DNA from: CBDBJK01 sp965206395
Lineage (GTDB): Bacteria > Chloroflexota > Dehalococcoidia > Lucifugimonadales > CATOSD01
Length of the DNA stretch: 29,589 bases
Assembly (NCBI GenBank): GCA_965206395.1
Contig: CBDBJK010000017.1
Coordinates: forward strand, 1 to 29,589
Reading direction: 5' to 3'
Part shown: piece by piece, positions 1 through 8,011 of the stretch
Numbering within the stretch: the first letter of the stretch is position 1
How the letters are laid out: each line of letters starts with the position of its first letter
Notes under the pieces: model-generated
What the model was told of the DNA's origin: nothing
The model's input: the letters and a program-made list of their open reading frames with translations, nothing else
Database searches by the model: none
Translations under genes and position numbers: made by a program

Positions 1-156
1 TGGTGAGGTATGGATGCCCGAGTCGGCAGCGGACCAGCTCGTAGTCGTCCGATACTAGTGTCCTGTCATACCTGTATTAGTGTATAGCGGCGTCTAGGCT
101 TGGTGAGGGCATCAGCCGCCAGTCCACCTTCATCCCAGCATTATAAGGAGCGAGTT
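1..156 (+). other. Left edge: possible tail of a truncated gene and leader of the oxidoreductase
   Basis: A frame opening at the edge (2-58) reads GEVWMPESAADQLVVVRY and stops at TAG. It may be the last 18 residues of a gene running in from the left, but it is too short to identify. After it come two similar words, actagtgtcctgtcat (54-69) and attagtgt (74-81), vaguely like IS630-type termini. The Shine-Dalgarno AAGGAG at 145-150 serves the next gene. Confidence 0.25.
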
Positions 157-1275
157 ATGGCACAGACGAGTGAAGTTGTAATTGTCGGTGGAGGCGTGGC
201 TGGATGCGCCGTCGCGTACTATCTGGCAAAAGCAGGCGTCGAGGCGACCATCATCGAGCGCGTGGGAATAGGTTCTCAGGCTTCAGGCTACTCCGCCGGA
301 GGACTCAACCCATTACAAGGTACAGCCATCCCGGGTCCACTGGGGCCGTTGGCGATGGAGTCTTTCAAGATGCACCTGGACATGTGGGACCATCTCCAGG
401 ATGAGTCTGGCGTGGACTTCCATCCTGAGATAATCGCTATGGTCAGAGTGGCCTTCTACGAATCCGAATTGCCTGAGCTAGAGGAGACTCTGGACATCTT
501 CGAGGCCGCTGCCGATGAGGGCTTCTCTGCATACTGGATGAGTCCCGAAGACCTGCGCGACCGAGATCCCCGAATCTCTCAGGATATTATCCAGGGGTTA
601 TACACTTATGGGAATGCCGCCCTGGACAGCCAACTATACACAGTGGCCCTGTCCAAAGCCGCCGAAAAGCTTGGCGCAAGGATTCGCAATGGAGTCGCAA
701 CAGGACTGAAGAAGGCTGGCGAGCGCGTAACCGGTGTCCTACTGGAGGATGGCGAGATAGACTGCGACCAAGTTGTTGTGGCTACAGGGCCTTGGTCCAA
801 GGAGGCCGGAGAGTGGCTCGGCATCTCCATACCTGTAGAGCCGCTGAAGGGGGAGATACTGCGAATGGAGCTTCCGGGGCCTCCGTTGAGCCATGACTGC
901 TCATGGGGAGGCGTCTCACTATACAGCAGGTCAGACGGTCTGGTGTGGGTGGGTGCTACGGAGGAAAGACGCGGATTCGATCAACAGCCCAGTGAGTCCG
1001 CCCGTACGACCCTCCTTCAGAGAGCCATCATACTGATGGCCGCGATGGCCGAGGCCAAGGTAGTCAAACACACCGCCTGCCTGCGTCCCGTCACTTCCGA
1101 CTGGCTACCTATAATCGGTAGAGCGCCTGGTTGGGACAACGTTTACCTTGCTACCGGCGCGGGTAAAAAGGGTATCCTGATAGCCCCCGGAATCGGCAAG
1201 TCCATCGCTGACCTCATAACCGAAGGTAGCACCCGGCTGCCTGTAGACGATTTCGGGCTGGAGAGATTTGCGTGA
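157..1275 (+). CDS. FAD-dependent oxidoreductase, DAO (glycine/sarcosine oxidase-like) family
   Basis: Predicted 372-aa flavoprotein that would oxidise an amino-acid or secondary-amine substrate; the substrate cannot be read from sequence. A Rossmann FAD motif opens the protein (VVIVGGGVAGCAVAYYL, residues about 6-22), followed by the ADP-ribose-binding acidic residue in TIIER. Near the C-terminus NVYLATGAGKKGILIAPGIG is the usual DAO-fold closing segment that contacts the flavin. I start at ATG 157 because AAGGAG lies 6 bases before it and the FAD motif follows at once; an earlier GTG at 100 would add 19 residues unlike the family. No signal peptide, so cytoplasmic. It stands alone: a gap of about 450 bp follows. 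Glycine oxidase (ThiO) or a D-amino-acid dehydrogenase are the closest alternatives. Confidence 0.85.
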   Translation: MAQTSEVVIVGGGVAGCAVAYYLAKAGVEATIIERVGIGSQASGYSAGGLNPLQGTAIPGPLGPLAMESFKMHLDMWDHLQDESGVDFHPEIIAMVRVAFYESELPELEETLDIFEAAADEGFSAYWMSPEDLRDRDPRISQDIIQGLYTYGNAALDSQLYTVALSKAAEKLGARIRNGVATGLKKAGERVTGVLLEDGEIDCDQVVVATGPWSKEAGEWLGISIPVEPLKGEILRMELPGPPLSHDCSWGGVSLYSRSDGLVWVGATEERRGFDQQPSESARTTLLQRAIILMAAMAEAKVVKHTACLRPVTSDWLPIIGRAPGWDNVYLATGAGKKGILIAPGIGKSIADLITEGSTRLPVDDFGLERFA

Positions 1276-1678
1276 GGTACTCTTCCCTCAGAACATTCTG
1301 CAGATCATCATAATAAGGTGATCTCGGGTCTGTCGGAGGACGCCGATAAGCTTTTGGGGAACACCTTGCTGAATCATGTGGTATACATCAAAGACAAGCT
1401 ACCTGAGTGATCCGGAGACTGATACACGCAGGCTTCAGCGAAGGCACGGAAAGACGCGCGAATCGCAGCACTGAAGAATACGAAAACAGAGTAACCACAT
1501 CGCGGCCCTGAGCGCACCGGGGCCTGCATTAGCTACAGGCTCCGCTTTAACCTTGAACCCCAGCGCACCTTTGTTCTACGATAGACACGAGGTAAAAAGG
1601 CCCACGAGAGCGATACTCTGGGCCTGTGACACCAACTGCTGTGGTCAGCCGGTGCGATGGATGCAATAGCACATCGAG
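1276..1678. other. Intergenic region, no gene recognised
   Basis: About 400 bp without a convincing ORF or RNA gene on either strand. One hairpin (1599-1624) is described separately. The word gttcaagg on the minus strand near 1550 looks like a tRNA T-loop, but the flanking bases do not pair. A decayed gene or a leader RNA for the downstream lipoprotein are both possible. Confidence 0.4.
1594..1624 (-). terminator. Possible minus-strand intrinsic terminator
   Basis: On the minus strand GGCCCA (1624-1619) and TGGGCC (1604-1599) form a 6-bp GC-rich stem with inner pairing, followed directly by TTTTT (1598-1594). This has the shape of a Rho-independent terminator, but no minus-strand gene lies just upstream of it, so it may belong to an unrecognised small RNA or be coincidental. 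Confidence 0.4.
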
Positions 1679-1711
1679 GCCCGTCCCGCTATAGTTAGGA
1701 CGGGCTGTTTT
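1679..1711 (+). terminator. Rho-independent terminator or leader hairpin before the lipoprotein gene
   Basis: GCCCGTCC (1679-1686) pairs perfectly with GGACGGGC (1698-1705) around an 11-base loop and is followed by TGTTTT. It sits only 13 bases before ATG 1725, so it either ends upstream transcription or acts as an attenuator in the leader of the hydrolase gene. Confidence 0.6.
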
Positions 1712-1724
1712 AATTGGAGAGAAT

Positions 1725-2660
1725 ATGCAGGCAAAAGCGTTAGTCTACCTGATAGTGATAGCGGCGTTACTCCCAATCATGGCATGTGAGCAGCGGTCTG
1801 CCCCTACAGCAGAACCTACTGCAACAATTGCGCCTTCGCCAACACAGGTATTCATTCCAACGCCGCCTGTCTTTGGAGGAGGACGGAGTGTATTGGACGC
1901 GACCGGACTGGGTTTCACCATAGCTTTCATCGACGTGGCCCAAGGTGACGCTACCCTCATTATTGCCAACACCGGCGAGACGCTTCTGATAGACGGTGGA
2001 CGGAGCAGAGAGCGCATACAAGAGCGTCTAGCGGCTATGGGGATCACAGACCTGGACGCCATAGCCATGACTCACCCGGACGTTGACCACATCGGTGGAC
2101 TCGTGAAGGTTATTGAGCTTTATCCCATCGAGCGCATTTATCTCAACGGTGCCGACAGCGAGTCTCTGGCCTTCAAAACATTCATAGCGGATGTTAACTC
2201 GGAAGGCGCAGAGGTTATCACGGTTACTCGTGGCGATAGCATTCCCCTCGGCGGTCTGACGCTTCAGGTAGTCCACCCAGGGCCACTGCGGGACGATTCT
2301 AACGAGGACAGCATGGTGCTGTTGCTGGACTGCGAAGAGGTAGAGGTGTTGCTAACTGGAGATGCCGAGACGACTTCTGAAAAGGAGATGCTAGATGCTG
2401 GCGCGCTCGTGGACATCGACGTGCTCAAGGTCGGACATCACGGCAGCAACACCAGCACGTCACAAGCGTTTCTGGACATGATTCAGCCAGAGGTAGGAGT
2501 CATCAGCGCGGGGCTAGATAATCAGTACGGCCACCCTCACGACGAAGTTATGGACAGGCTTGATGCAGCAGGAGTGACGATATACATGACCGATACCACC
2601 AAGAGAGGTGTAGAAACAGTAACGATGACATCTGACTGTCAGACATACGAATTAGGGTAG
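1725..2660 (+). CDS. Secreted lipoprotein with ComEC/Rec2-like metallo-beta-lactamase domain
   Basis: 311-aa predicted extracytoplasmic metallo-hydrolase. Residues 1-20 are a lipoprotein signal with lipobox I-M-A-C and Cys21 as lipidation site. A Pro/Thr-rich tether (about 27-50, APSPTQVFIPTPP) leads to the hydrolase fold. The metal motif H-x-D-x-D-H-x-G-G is intact (H117, D119, D121, H122), followed by TGDAE (D213), GHHGS (H238, H239) and GHPH (H270). This order is that of the beta-lactamase domain of ComEC, where it is thought to act on DNA entering the cell, but the membrane channel domain of ComEC is absent. A stand-alone secreted nuclease or phosphodiesterase is the best guess; the substrate is unknown. 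GGAG at 1716-1719 serves ATG 1725. The 3' end overlaps a decayed minus-strand reading frame by 22 bp. Confidence 0.85.
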   Translation: MQAKALVYLIVIAALLPIMACEQRSAPTAEPTATIAPSPTQVFIPTPPVFGGGRSVLDATGLGFTIAFIDVAQGDATLIIANTGETLLIDGGRSRERIQERLAAMGITDLDAIAMTHPDVDHIGGLVKVIELYPIERIYLNGADSESLAFKTFIADVNSEGAEVITVTRGDSIPLGGLTLQVVHPGPLRDDSNEDSMVLLLDCEEVEVLLTGDAETTSEKEMLDAGALVDIDVLKVGHHGSNTSTSQAFLDMIQPEVGVISAGLDNQYGHPHDEVMDRLDAAGVTIYMTDTTKRGVETVTMTSDCQTYELG

Positions 2661-3159
2661 GAGTTGGCACAGACGCTCGTGACACGGACTTGGAACTTCA
2701 GGCTGTCGAAATCATCGACAGGCCAGAAACACCCTCAGGTGTCCCCCGGCCCGCCAAGAATGTCTGTCCTCTCATTTGTGTTGCCTCTAGATACAGACTT
2801 GACCTCCGTCCAATTGCTACCACCATCCGAAGAAAGCTCAACATCCATCCCCGGGTTAATGGCCGGCGAGTTCGCTGTCCAGTCGAGTCTGACTTCGATG
2901 CCAAGGATTGTCACCCCGTCTGCTAGGTTGATGCCGCATCCGAAATAACGATGGCTGTCAAATACACCATTCATATTTTCGGCGTAGCCCGAACCATCGG
3001 TGTAGGCATTCTCAGGAACAATCTCGAATCCATCACTGCCTGTTTCTGCCGCGTTTAGAGAAGGGTCTTGCCAGCCGGTTTCGATTGTCTCAGTTGGCTC
3101 TGGCGTTGGGCTGGGAGTAGCCGTAGGTGATGGAGTAAGCGTCGCGGATGTTCTGATGA
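2639..3159 (-). pseudogene. Decayed C-terminal domain of a secreted surface protein
   Basis: Just past the stop of the cohesin-like gene, in another frame, the minus strand reads TSATLTPSPTATPSPTPEPT, a typical Thr/Pro linker. After it comes a domain containing GINLADGVTILGIEVRLD, MDVELSSDGGSNWTEVKS and TDILGGPGDT, a type of beta domain I associate with Chloroflexota surface proteins. Here the frame meets TGA at 2737-2735 where relatives I recall have Trp (DTW). Past the TGA the same frame stays open and coherent (FWPVDDFDSLKFQVRVTS) to a stop at 2639. There is no good start codon. The simplest reading is the broken 3' part of the neighbouring cohesin-like gene, carrying one frameshift and one nonsense mutation. 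Confidence 0.55.
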
Positions 3160-3735
3160 CTATTTCTTGCCGCGACCGCCGCCTTTGCCGCTTCCGCCTT
3201 TGCCGCCACCACTCTTGCCACCACCGCCGCCAGAGGCTTTCTTGACGTTCAGTGTGCCATTGACTATGTCAGCCATAATTGAATAACCAGAATCGTCATC
3301 CAGGATGTTGACACTGATTTGAATATCGGTGGCCCCTCTTTTTGTTCCCTGTAGGCTCAGCGTGGCGAGGACGATGTTGGACGCTCCGCCGTCGACCGCT
3401 CCGCCTAGATCAACTGCCTTAAGCTGAACCTTTGAACTGGAAATCTGTGTAACCTGAGCTAATCCCATGCTCGAAATGTCGGCATCAATGATGGTACCAA
3501 CACTGGCGTTGCTTAGGGAGACGATGATGTCAAAACCCGAAACACCATCTGGAGCTTCGCTCAAGATGATGGGGATAGACACCAGTTCTCCAACTGCGAT
3601 GTTGCCACTTTGCGCCGTTAGCGTCGGTGTTGCGGCTTCGGCAATGTTCCAAGTCACCAATAGTCCGATCAAGGCGACGATGGAAAATACCAACGTCAGT
3701 TTGAAACGTCCTGCACTTATGAAATTAAGAGTCAT
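3160..3735 (-). CDS. Secreted cohesin-like domain protein with Gly/Lys-rich tail
   Basis: 191-aa predicted exported protein. Residues about 10-35 form a signal peptide (LTLVFSIVALIGLLVTWNIA ending in an AEA site). The mature part resembles a cohesin-type beta sandwich: NIAVGELVSIPIILSEAP, then GVSGFDIIVSLSNASVGTI, and a late ATDIQISVNILDDDSGY segment. It ends in a low-complexity Gly/Lys/Arg/Ser tail encoded by GGC-rich repeats. I start at ATG 3735 because AGAGG stands 10 bases before it and the hydrophobic segment then lies near the N-terminus. The downstream frame (2639-3159) looks like a lost continuation: a -1 shift within the GGC repeats would fuse the two. Cohesins of this kind mediate adhesion or scaffolding at the cell surface; no partner dockerin is visible. 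Confidence 0.65.
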   Translation of the reverse strand: MTLNFISAGRFKLTLVFSIVALIGLLVTWNIAEAATPTLTAQSGNIAVGELVSIPIILSEAPDGVSGFDIIVSLSNASVGTIIDADISSMGLAQVTQISSSKVQLKAVDLGGAVDGGASNIVLATLSLQGTKRGATDIQISVNILDDDSGYSIMADIVNGTLNVKKASGGGGGKSGGGKGGSGKGGGRGKK

Positions 3736-3789
3736 AGCGTTATAACCTCTGCTGTGAACATTCGTATGAAGCGTTTCAATCACGATCAT

Positions 3790-4240
3790 CAGCTATTATC
3801 ACGGCAGACGCAGGTGTGGAACGTATTCAGTCGGTTTGATGACAGAGGGTGTTTAGCTAGCCGAAGCTATGTTTGGGGATCGCCAAACCGGGTGCAATCC
3901 GGCATAACTCATCCCACACACGAATTCGATGCCAGGTTCAAACCCATTGCGTCTCAACGTCTCTAAGAAGAGGAGAGCGATTCGTCAGGTCAGAGCGGGG
4001 CAAAACGTAGGTCTGTATTCAGTCGATACAATTGACTTCCAGGTAGGGAAATACGTCCTCTTCGGTGCAGTTGACGCGATAAAGGGGCGCTGCTACACTC
4101 GCCCCATCAGTGAGGGAAGGGCTTCAATCGCGGATGGCCGCTAGGAGGTCAAGCGATTTCAGAGGGAAGGCAACCACGACGGAGCGCATGCTGTCGCGGC
4201 GGGAGATACTGAAGGAGTAATTTCTAAAAGTGCTTTGAAT
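3790..4240. other. Intergenic region with short hairpins, no gene recognised
   Basis: No convincing coding frame. Three short inverted repeats follow one another: TAGC/GCTA near 3853-3868, GTTTGG/CCAAAC near 3870-3888, and CCGG/CCGG near 3888-3903. This might be a structured leader, but it matches no riboswitch consensus I can recall well enough to name. The last bases hold AGGAG (4241-4245), the ribosome-binding site of the next gene. Confidence 0.4.
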
Positions 4241-4251
4241 AGGAGATAAGT

Positions 4252-4551
4252 ATGATAATGGTTCGCCGTGTTTACACACCCAAGCCGGGCGAAGGTGGCA
4301 AACTCTTGCGTGTAATAAAGCAGGTACAGCCTGCGACAGTTGAGGCGGGATTTCCTCCTCTCACCATTTACAGGCAGTCGCACGGCGCTCATGGCACGCT
4401 GGTAACCGAGCAGAAGTGGCAAACTGCGGCAGATTACGAGAAGTCCAGGGACATGGTGCGGCAAACCAAGTCAATCACACAACTATTCGAGCAGGTCTAC
4501 CCTCTATTGGCCGCCACTCACATGACCGATCTATACGATGAGGTAGAGTAG
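4252..4551 (+). CDS. Small hypothetical protein, possibly dimeric alpha/beta-barrel (ABM/NIPSNAP-like)
   Basis: 99 aa, no signal peptide or membrane segment. The opening VRRVYTPKPGEGGKLLRVIK followed by a middle strand LTIYRQSHGAHGTLVTEQKW is the beta-alpha-beta pattern of small dimeric ferredoxin-like folds such as ABM or NIPSNAP. The family call is by pattern only and no catalytic residue can be assigned. AGGAG lies 6 bases before ATG 4252; a second ATG two codons on (4258) is equally possible. It is followed by about 195 bp without a clear gene (a 63-codon frame at 4563 has no support) before the next Shine-Dalgarno. Confidence 0.6.
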   Translation: MIMVRRVYTPKPGEGGKLLRVIKQVQPATVEAGFPPLTIYRQSHGAHGTLVTEQKWQTAADYEKSRDMVRQTKSITQLFEQVYPLLAATHMTDLYDEVE

Positions 4552-5227
4552 ACGCTGCGAGGGTGAGTCGATGGCTCAATAAGGATGCAGCATCATTGAG
4601 TGCGTTCTGCGATGGTCATACCTCAATTGCGATGCGACGATTAAGTGATCGCGGGCTTGACAGCTTCGTCACGCATAGATACCCTTGCCATGCTCTGAAG
4701 CATGCGCTTCAAACACGGCAGTCCCGTCAATTCTGGAGGCGCTCACATGACTAGGGCTATCAAAGGCTCATTCGTTGTCGCCTTCCTTATCATTCTGACG
4801 TTGCTTCTTTTGCTCCAGGGCCTGACACCTCATACCAGCGTGCTGGCTGATGGCCCGGTGGCTTTTGACGAGGATTCATACATTCCTGGGGAAACCGCCG
4901 TCTTTCATATCCAGGATAGCGATCTTGCGACCGCTGAGACGTGTACCGGCACGTGGGAAGAACTAACGGCGCTTGTCACGAAGGAGACGCCGTGGAATGT
5001 GGTGAATGGAGAGCCGCAACCTGAAGTATATCAGGGGTTAAACATCGGCTGCTCCTATGATAAAGAAACGACAGCGAATACTCCTCTAAGACTGCCGCCT
5101 GCATCTGAGCTACCCTGGCTGGTATTGGTAAATGACGTGCGCGTCGCTATGGCCGGCGTGGACTTTGTGACAGGTGAATTCAGGCTAGTGGTCCAACATC
5201 ATTGAAATGAATACCATGATAGTCATT

Positions 5228-5271
5228 GTTCCTCTTGGGGGTTCAATCGTAACGTTGAACCGAGGAGGAAC
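5228..5271 (+). promoter_or_regulatory. Leader hairpin sequestering the transposase Shine-Dalgarno
   Basis: GTTCCTC (5228-5234) pairs with GAGGAAC (5265-5271) and GGTTCAA (5240-5246) pairs with TTGAACC (5255-5261), giving a long stem with a small internal loop. The Shine-Dalgarno GAGGAGG (5262-5268) for ATG 5273 is inside the stem. The same structure exists in copy 2. Such hairpins are known in other IS families to block translation of transcripts entering from outside. Confidence 0.6.
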
Positions 5272-5272
5272 C

Positions 5273-6431
5273 ATGATGTCTACCAAGAAGTACCGTATCA
5301 GACTGACTACCGACGAACAACAGGAACTCAACGCCTTGGTCTCACGCGGTCGGGCTGCGGCGTACAAACAGACCCATGCGCGCATTCTGCTGATGAGCGA
5401 TGAGTCACGCTCGGACGGGGGAATGAAGGACGCGGACATCACCAGCGCGCTCGGTGTGGGACAGTCAACGGTCGAGCGAATACGCAAGCGCTGTGTGGAG
5501 GAGGGGGTCGAGTCTGCGCTGAATCGCAAAAAGCAACTGCGTCGGCGTCAAAAGAGACTGGACGGCGAAGGTGAAGCACGGTTGATAGCGATGGCCTGCG
5601 GGGAACCGCCGGAGGGGCGTGCCAGTTGGACCCTGAAGCTGTTGGCTGACCAGTTGGTCGAGTGTGAGATAGTCGGGACCATTAGCACCGAGACGGTTCG
5701 CCAGGCGCTTAAAAAAAAACGAACTGAAGCCGTGGCTGAAGCAGAGTTGGTGCATCCCGCCCGGTCAGAGCGCGGAGTTTGTGTGCGCGATGGAAGACGT
5801 GATGGAAGACGTACTGGAGGTCTACCAACGGCCGTACGATGGGAATGAGGTTCTGGTGTGCATGGATGAGACGAGCAAACAGCAAGTCAAGGAGACGCGA
5901 GTGCCGCGTCCCGCAGCGCCCGGCTTATCGGCGGCATACGACTACGAATACGAGCGCAATGGAGTGAGCAGCCTGTTCATGCTGTTTGCACCGTTGGACG
6001 GATGGCGCCGAGTCGAGGTCAGAGAGCGTCGCACGAAGGTGGACTGGGCGCATGTGATAAAGAAACTGGTCGACGAGGACTACCCTGACAGAGACCGGAT
6101 CGTGCTGGTAATGGACAATCTCAACACTCACAAGCTGTCCTCGCTATACGAGGCATTCGAGCCTGCTGAGGCGAGGCGTATAGCTGAGCGACTGGAGATA
6201 CACTACACTCCCAAACACGGGAGTTGGTTGAATATGGCGGAGATAGAGATCGGTGTGCTGGCTCGACAGTGCCTGGACCGACGGATTGCCAATCAAGACA
6301 TCCTGCGCGGCGAGGTCAATGCTTGGCAGAATCAACGCAACCGGGATGTGATACGAGTGGATTGGCGCTTCACTACCGAGGATGCGCGCATCAAGCTAAA
6401 GTCACTCTACCCATCAATACAAAAACGTTGA
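5273..6431 (+). CDS. IS630-family transposase (two frames, shift at an A9 run)
   Basis: DDE transposase that moves the element by cut-and-paste into TA sites. The first frame (from ATG 5273) encodes the helix-turn-helix part (DADITSALGVGQSTVERIRK). The second frame carries the catalytic core: VLVCMDETS (first Asp), IVLVMDNLNTHK (second Asp) and HGSWLNMAEIEIG (Glu). The two meet at CTT followed by nine A (5711-5719). Continuing as AAC GAA CTG after that run restores a conserved stretch (LKPWLKQSWCIPP) and a protein of about 385 residues, so the shift is +1 or loss of one A by slippage. The A9 run is the same in copy 2, so this looks like built-in recoding rather than a mutation. ATG 5276 directly after is an alternative start. 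Confidence 0.88.
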
Positions 6432-6868
6432 ACCACTAGGCAGCGATGTGAACGCAAGCAGCACAGTCGCATTGCTTTTCTATTTCGACGTGGCGGACAC
6501 CCACGCGGCGTCAGAGCAACGAGCGAAGGTGACCAGCACCGCCGACCCTGACGGCGAGTGGATTGCTGTCAGCGAGGTCACAAGCGAGGCCGAGGCATCG
6601 CCGGATCCCACCTCTGGCCTGTTCCGTGGCGAAGTTTTGCTGGATACCGGCGAGACCGCGTCCAATCCCGGCGATGGCGTTGTGCGGGTGCGACATGATG
6701 AAGATACCCTCACGGTGACCTATTTCGACGCCAACGGTCAGGTGATTGCAAGCGACACGATTGACGTGGAGGCCATCACTCCGATACCAGCCACAAGCAC
6801 GCTAGCCCTCGTCCTGATGGCGGGGCTGTTCACGCTCGTGATTGCGTGGCGATTGAGGCGCTCTCGAC

Positions 6869-7198
6869 CTATTTTGAGGGAAGGGTAGAGACAAATTTCA
6901 TGCTGCGATTGACCCATTCCTTCAGATTCTCGTCCGTGTCCAGACCTTCTCCATCGACATAAACGAACCCCTTCAAGGGCCTGCCCGTGAAATCCATCGG
7001 GCGGGCGTGTGGAAGCGAAATCGCATCGTCATACTGCTCGGCTCCAACGCGCACCATGAGGTCACTGCCGGTAACCCCGCAACACATGTTTCCGCGCACC
7101 ATGAAGGCCATACCGCCGAACATCTTCTTCTCAACGACATCCGTCTCATCCTGAAAAACTACTCGCAGACGGAGCGCCAAATCTTCATCATATGCCAT
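6869..7198 (-). CDS. TfoX N-terminal domain protein
   Basis: 109-aa cytoplasmic protein of the TfoX_N family. The hallmark KKMFGGMAFMVRGNMCCGV (residues about 24-42) is followed by LMVRVG and by a MDFTGRPLKGFVYVDGEGLD segment, the usual core. Proteobacterial TfoX/Sxy regulates competence, but small stand-alone TfoX_N proteins have no settled role, so regulation is only a guess. I start at ATG 7198 because AGGAGA precedes it closely; the longer reading from 7249 has no ribosome-binding site. Its 3' end overlaps the convergent surface-protein gene by 20 bp. Confidence 0.8.
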   Translation of the reverse strand: MAYDEDLALRLRVVFQDETDVVEKKMFGGMAFMVRGNMCCGVTGSDLMVRVGAEQYDDAISLPHARPMDFTGRPLKGFVYVDGEGLDTDENLKEWVNRSMKFVSTLPSK

Positions 7199-7249
7199 AT
7201 TTCGCTTTTCTCCTGAAACGATAATTGATCGAAATCTATCATAGAACAT

Positions 7250-7501
7250 ATTATCTATTTCCTAAACAAAGGTCAAGCACATTTGTTCCGTAAAAGTATC
7301 GTAAAAGTCAAAGGTTTGGCTAGAGAGGCTTGGGGTGATGTGATGTTTGAGCGCACTCAGGGCTTGATCAAGAACGCATGAATTCGGAGTAGAGCGCTGG
7401 TCGGAAGTTTTTCAGGCTACACGACCAGCACTCAGTCAGAAGACGCCAGGACGCGAACGCTTACCAATTTCCTATGTGGAAAGCATTTCGTCAATTGTTC
7501 A
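7250..7501. other. Intergenic region with a short deiodinase-gene-like word
   Basis: About 250 bp, AT-rich at its left end (likely promoter region of the TfoX gene). At 7344-7359 it holds gtttgagcgcactcag, identical to a stretch inside the deiodinase-like selenoprotein gene (near 16828-16843) and followed in both by loosely similar bases. The frame here stops soon at TGA. It could be a tiny remnant of a related gene or chance. Confidence 0.3.
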
Positions 7502-8011
7502 CGTAATCAATTCCACCTGCTCGAAGGGTTCTGGAGCCAGTTGAAGCGGTCTCGACAATACCCACCACCTAATTTATATCCTTCTGGACGATGATGCAAC
7601 GGGTTATTTCTCAGGCTTCTTGACCCTGCCATTACTTCCTCTTAGCTTCTTCGTCCATAGTAACCACCTTGCATTGGCAGCTAGCATAAGGCTGCTGCGT
7701 GTCGTGCTGTCTTCCAAGCATCCCCCTTTGCCCAGCCTCGCTTTTTTGGTCTCGTGCCGTGAGGCATCGAATCCCCCTGTCTCCAGAACTTTCCTGAGGG
7801 GCCATTGCCCGGAACCTCTTTACCGTAGCCTCTTTAGCTACTGCGAAACGGCGGTTCACAGGCGATGAACGGATAACCCCATCTGAGACTGTACCTGCTG
7901 CAGGACGACATCAGGAATTGGACCCGCCAATGGAGGCTGGATTGACATTAGAACATCAATGCTGCTGGTGCCACTGCCTACCGGCGTCTCAATGGGCCGA
8001 TAACTTTTAAT
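7502..8011 (-). repeat. 'Stretched' second copy of the SDR 3' region
   Basis: At least ten exact words of the neighbouring SDR segment (8029-8260) recur here in the same order and orientation, separated by extra, unrelated bases. Examples as (this copy / SDR copy): cgtaatcaattccacctgct (7502 / 8029), taatttatatccttct (7570 / 8060), agaactttcctga (7785 / 8155), aacctctttaccgtag (7813 / 8168), tacctgctgcag (7892 / 8206), aattggacccgccaat (7916 / 8219), gggccgataa (7994 / 8244). The copy is 510 bases against 232. Inserted pieces are not all multiples of three (15 after agaactttcctga, 13 after aacctctttaccgtag). I know of no standard mechanism that gives this pattern. Confidence 0.75.

Larger units (their letters stand above)
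5188..6436 (+). mobile_element. IS630-family insertion sequence, copy 1 (complete, 1249 bp)
   Basis: The termini are inverted repeats: GTGGTCCAAC at 5188 and, reading inward from the other end, GTGGTTCAAC ending at 6436. The element is flanked by TA at 5186-5187 and 6437-6438, the target duplication expected of IS630 (here within CTAG on both sides). It carries one transposase in two overlapping frames and a leader hairpin over the ribosome-binding site. An almost identical copy lies inverted at 14943-16189. It interrupts a surface-protein gene. Confidence 0.93.
4747..6888 (+). pseudogene. Secreted C-terminally anchored surface protein, split by an IS630 insertion
   Basis: The 5' half (4747-5187) encodes a signal sequence (VVAFLIILTLLLLLQGL) and the start of a beta domain (FDEDSYIPGETAVFHIQDSD). 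The 3' half (6439-6888) encodes its continuation (SPDPTSGLFRGEVLLDTGET, then DDxDTLTVTYFDANGQ-like sequence) and a C-terminal tail PIPATSTLALVLMAGLF followed by a basic RLRRSR end, like IPTL/PEP-CTERM sorting tails. Deleting the element (5188-6436) and one copy of the TA target joins AGG-CTA to GGC-AGC in frame and gives one 296-aa protein. GGAGG (4735-4739) precedes ATG 4747. The pattern of 'Y-x-x-G-(D/E)-T-A' early and 'GDGV' plus 'VTYxDxxG' late is common in repeated surface domains of Chloroflexota and Archaea. As it stands the gene cannot make the anchored protein. Confidence 0.85.

Noticed and set aside
3850..3910. c-di-GMP riboswitch-like series of hairpins
   Set aside because: The conserved bases of that riboswitch class are not present; only short stems are seen.
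3930..3960. tRNA-like word ggttcaaacc
   Set aside because: No acceptor stem, D-arm or anticodon arm can be built around it on either strand.
7620..7868. 82-codon plus-strand frame
   Set aside because: It runs through the stretched repeat on the opposite strand to the SDR gene and has no ribosome-binding site.
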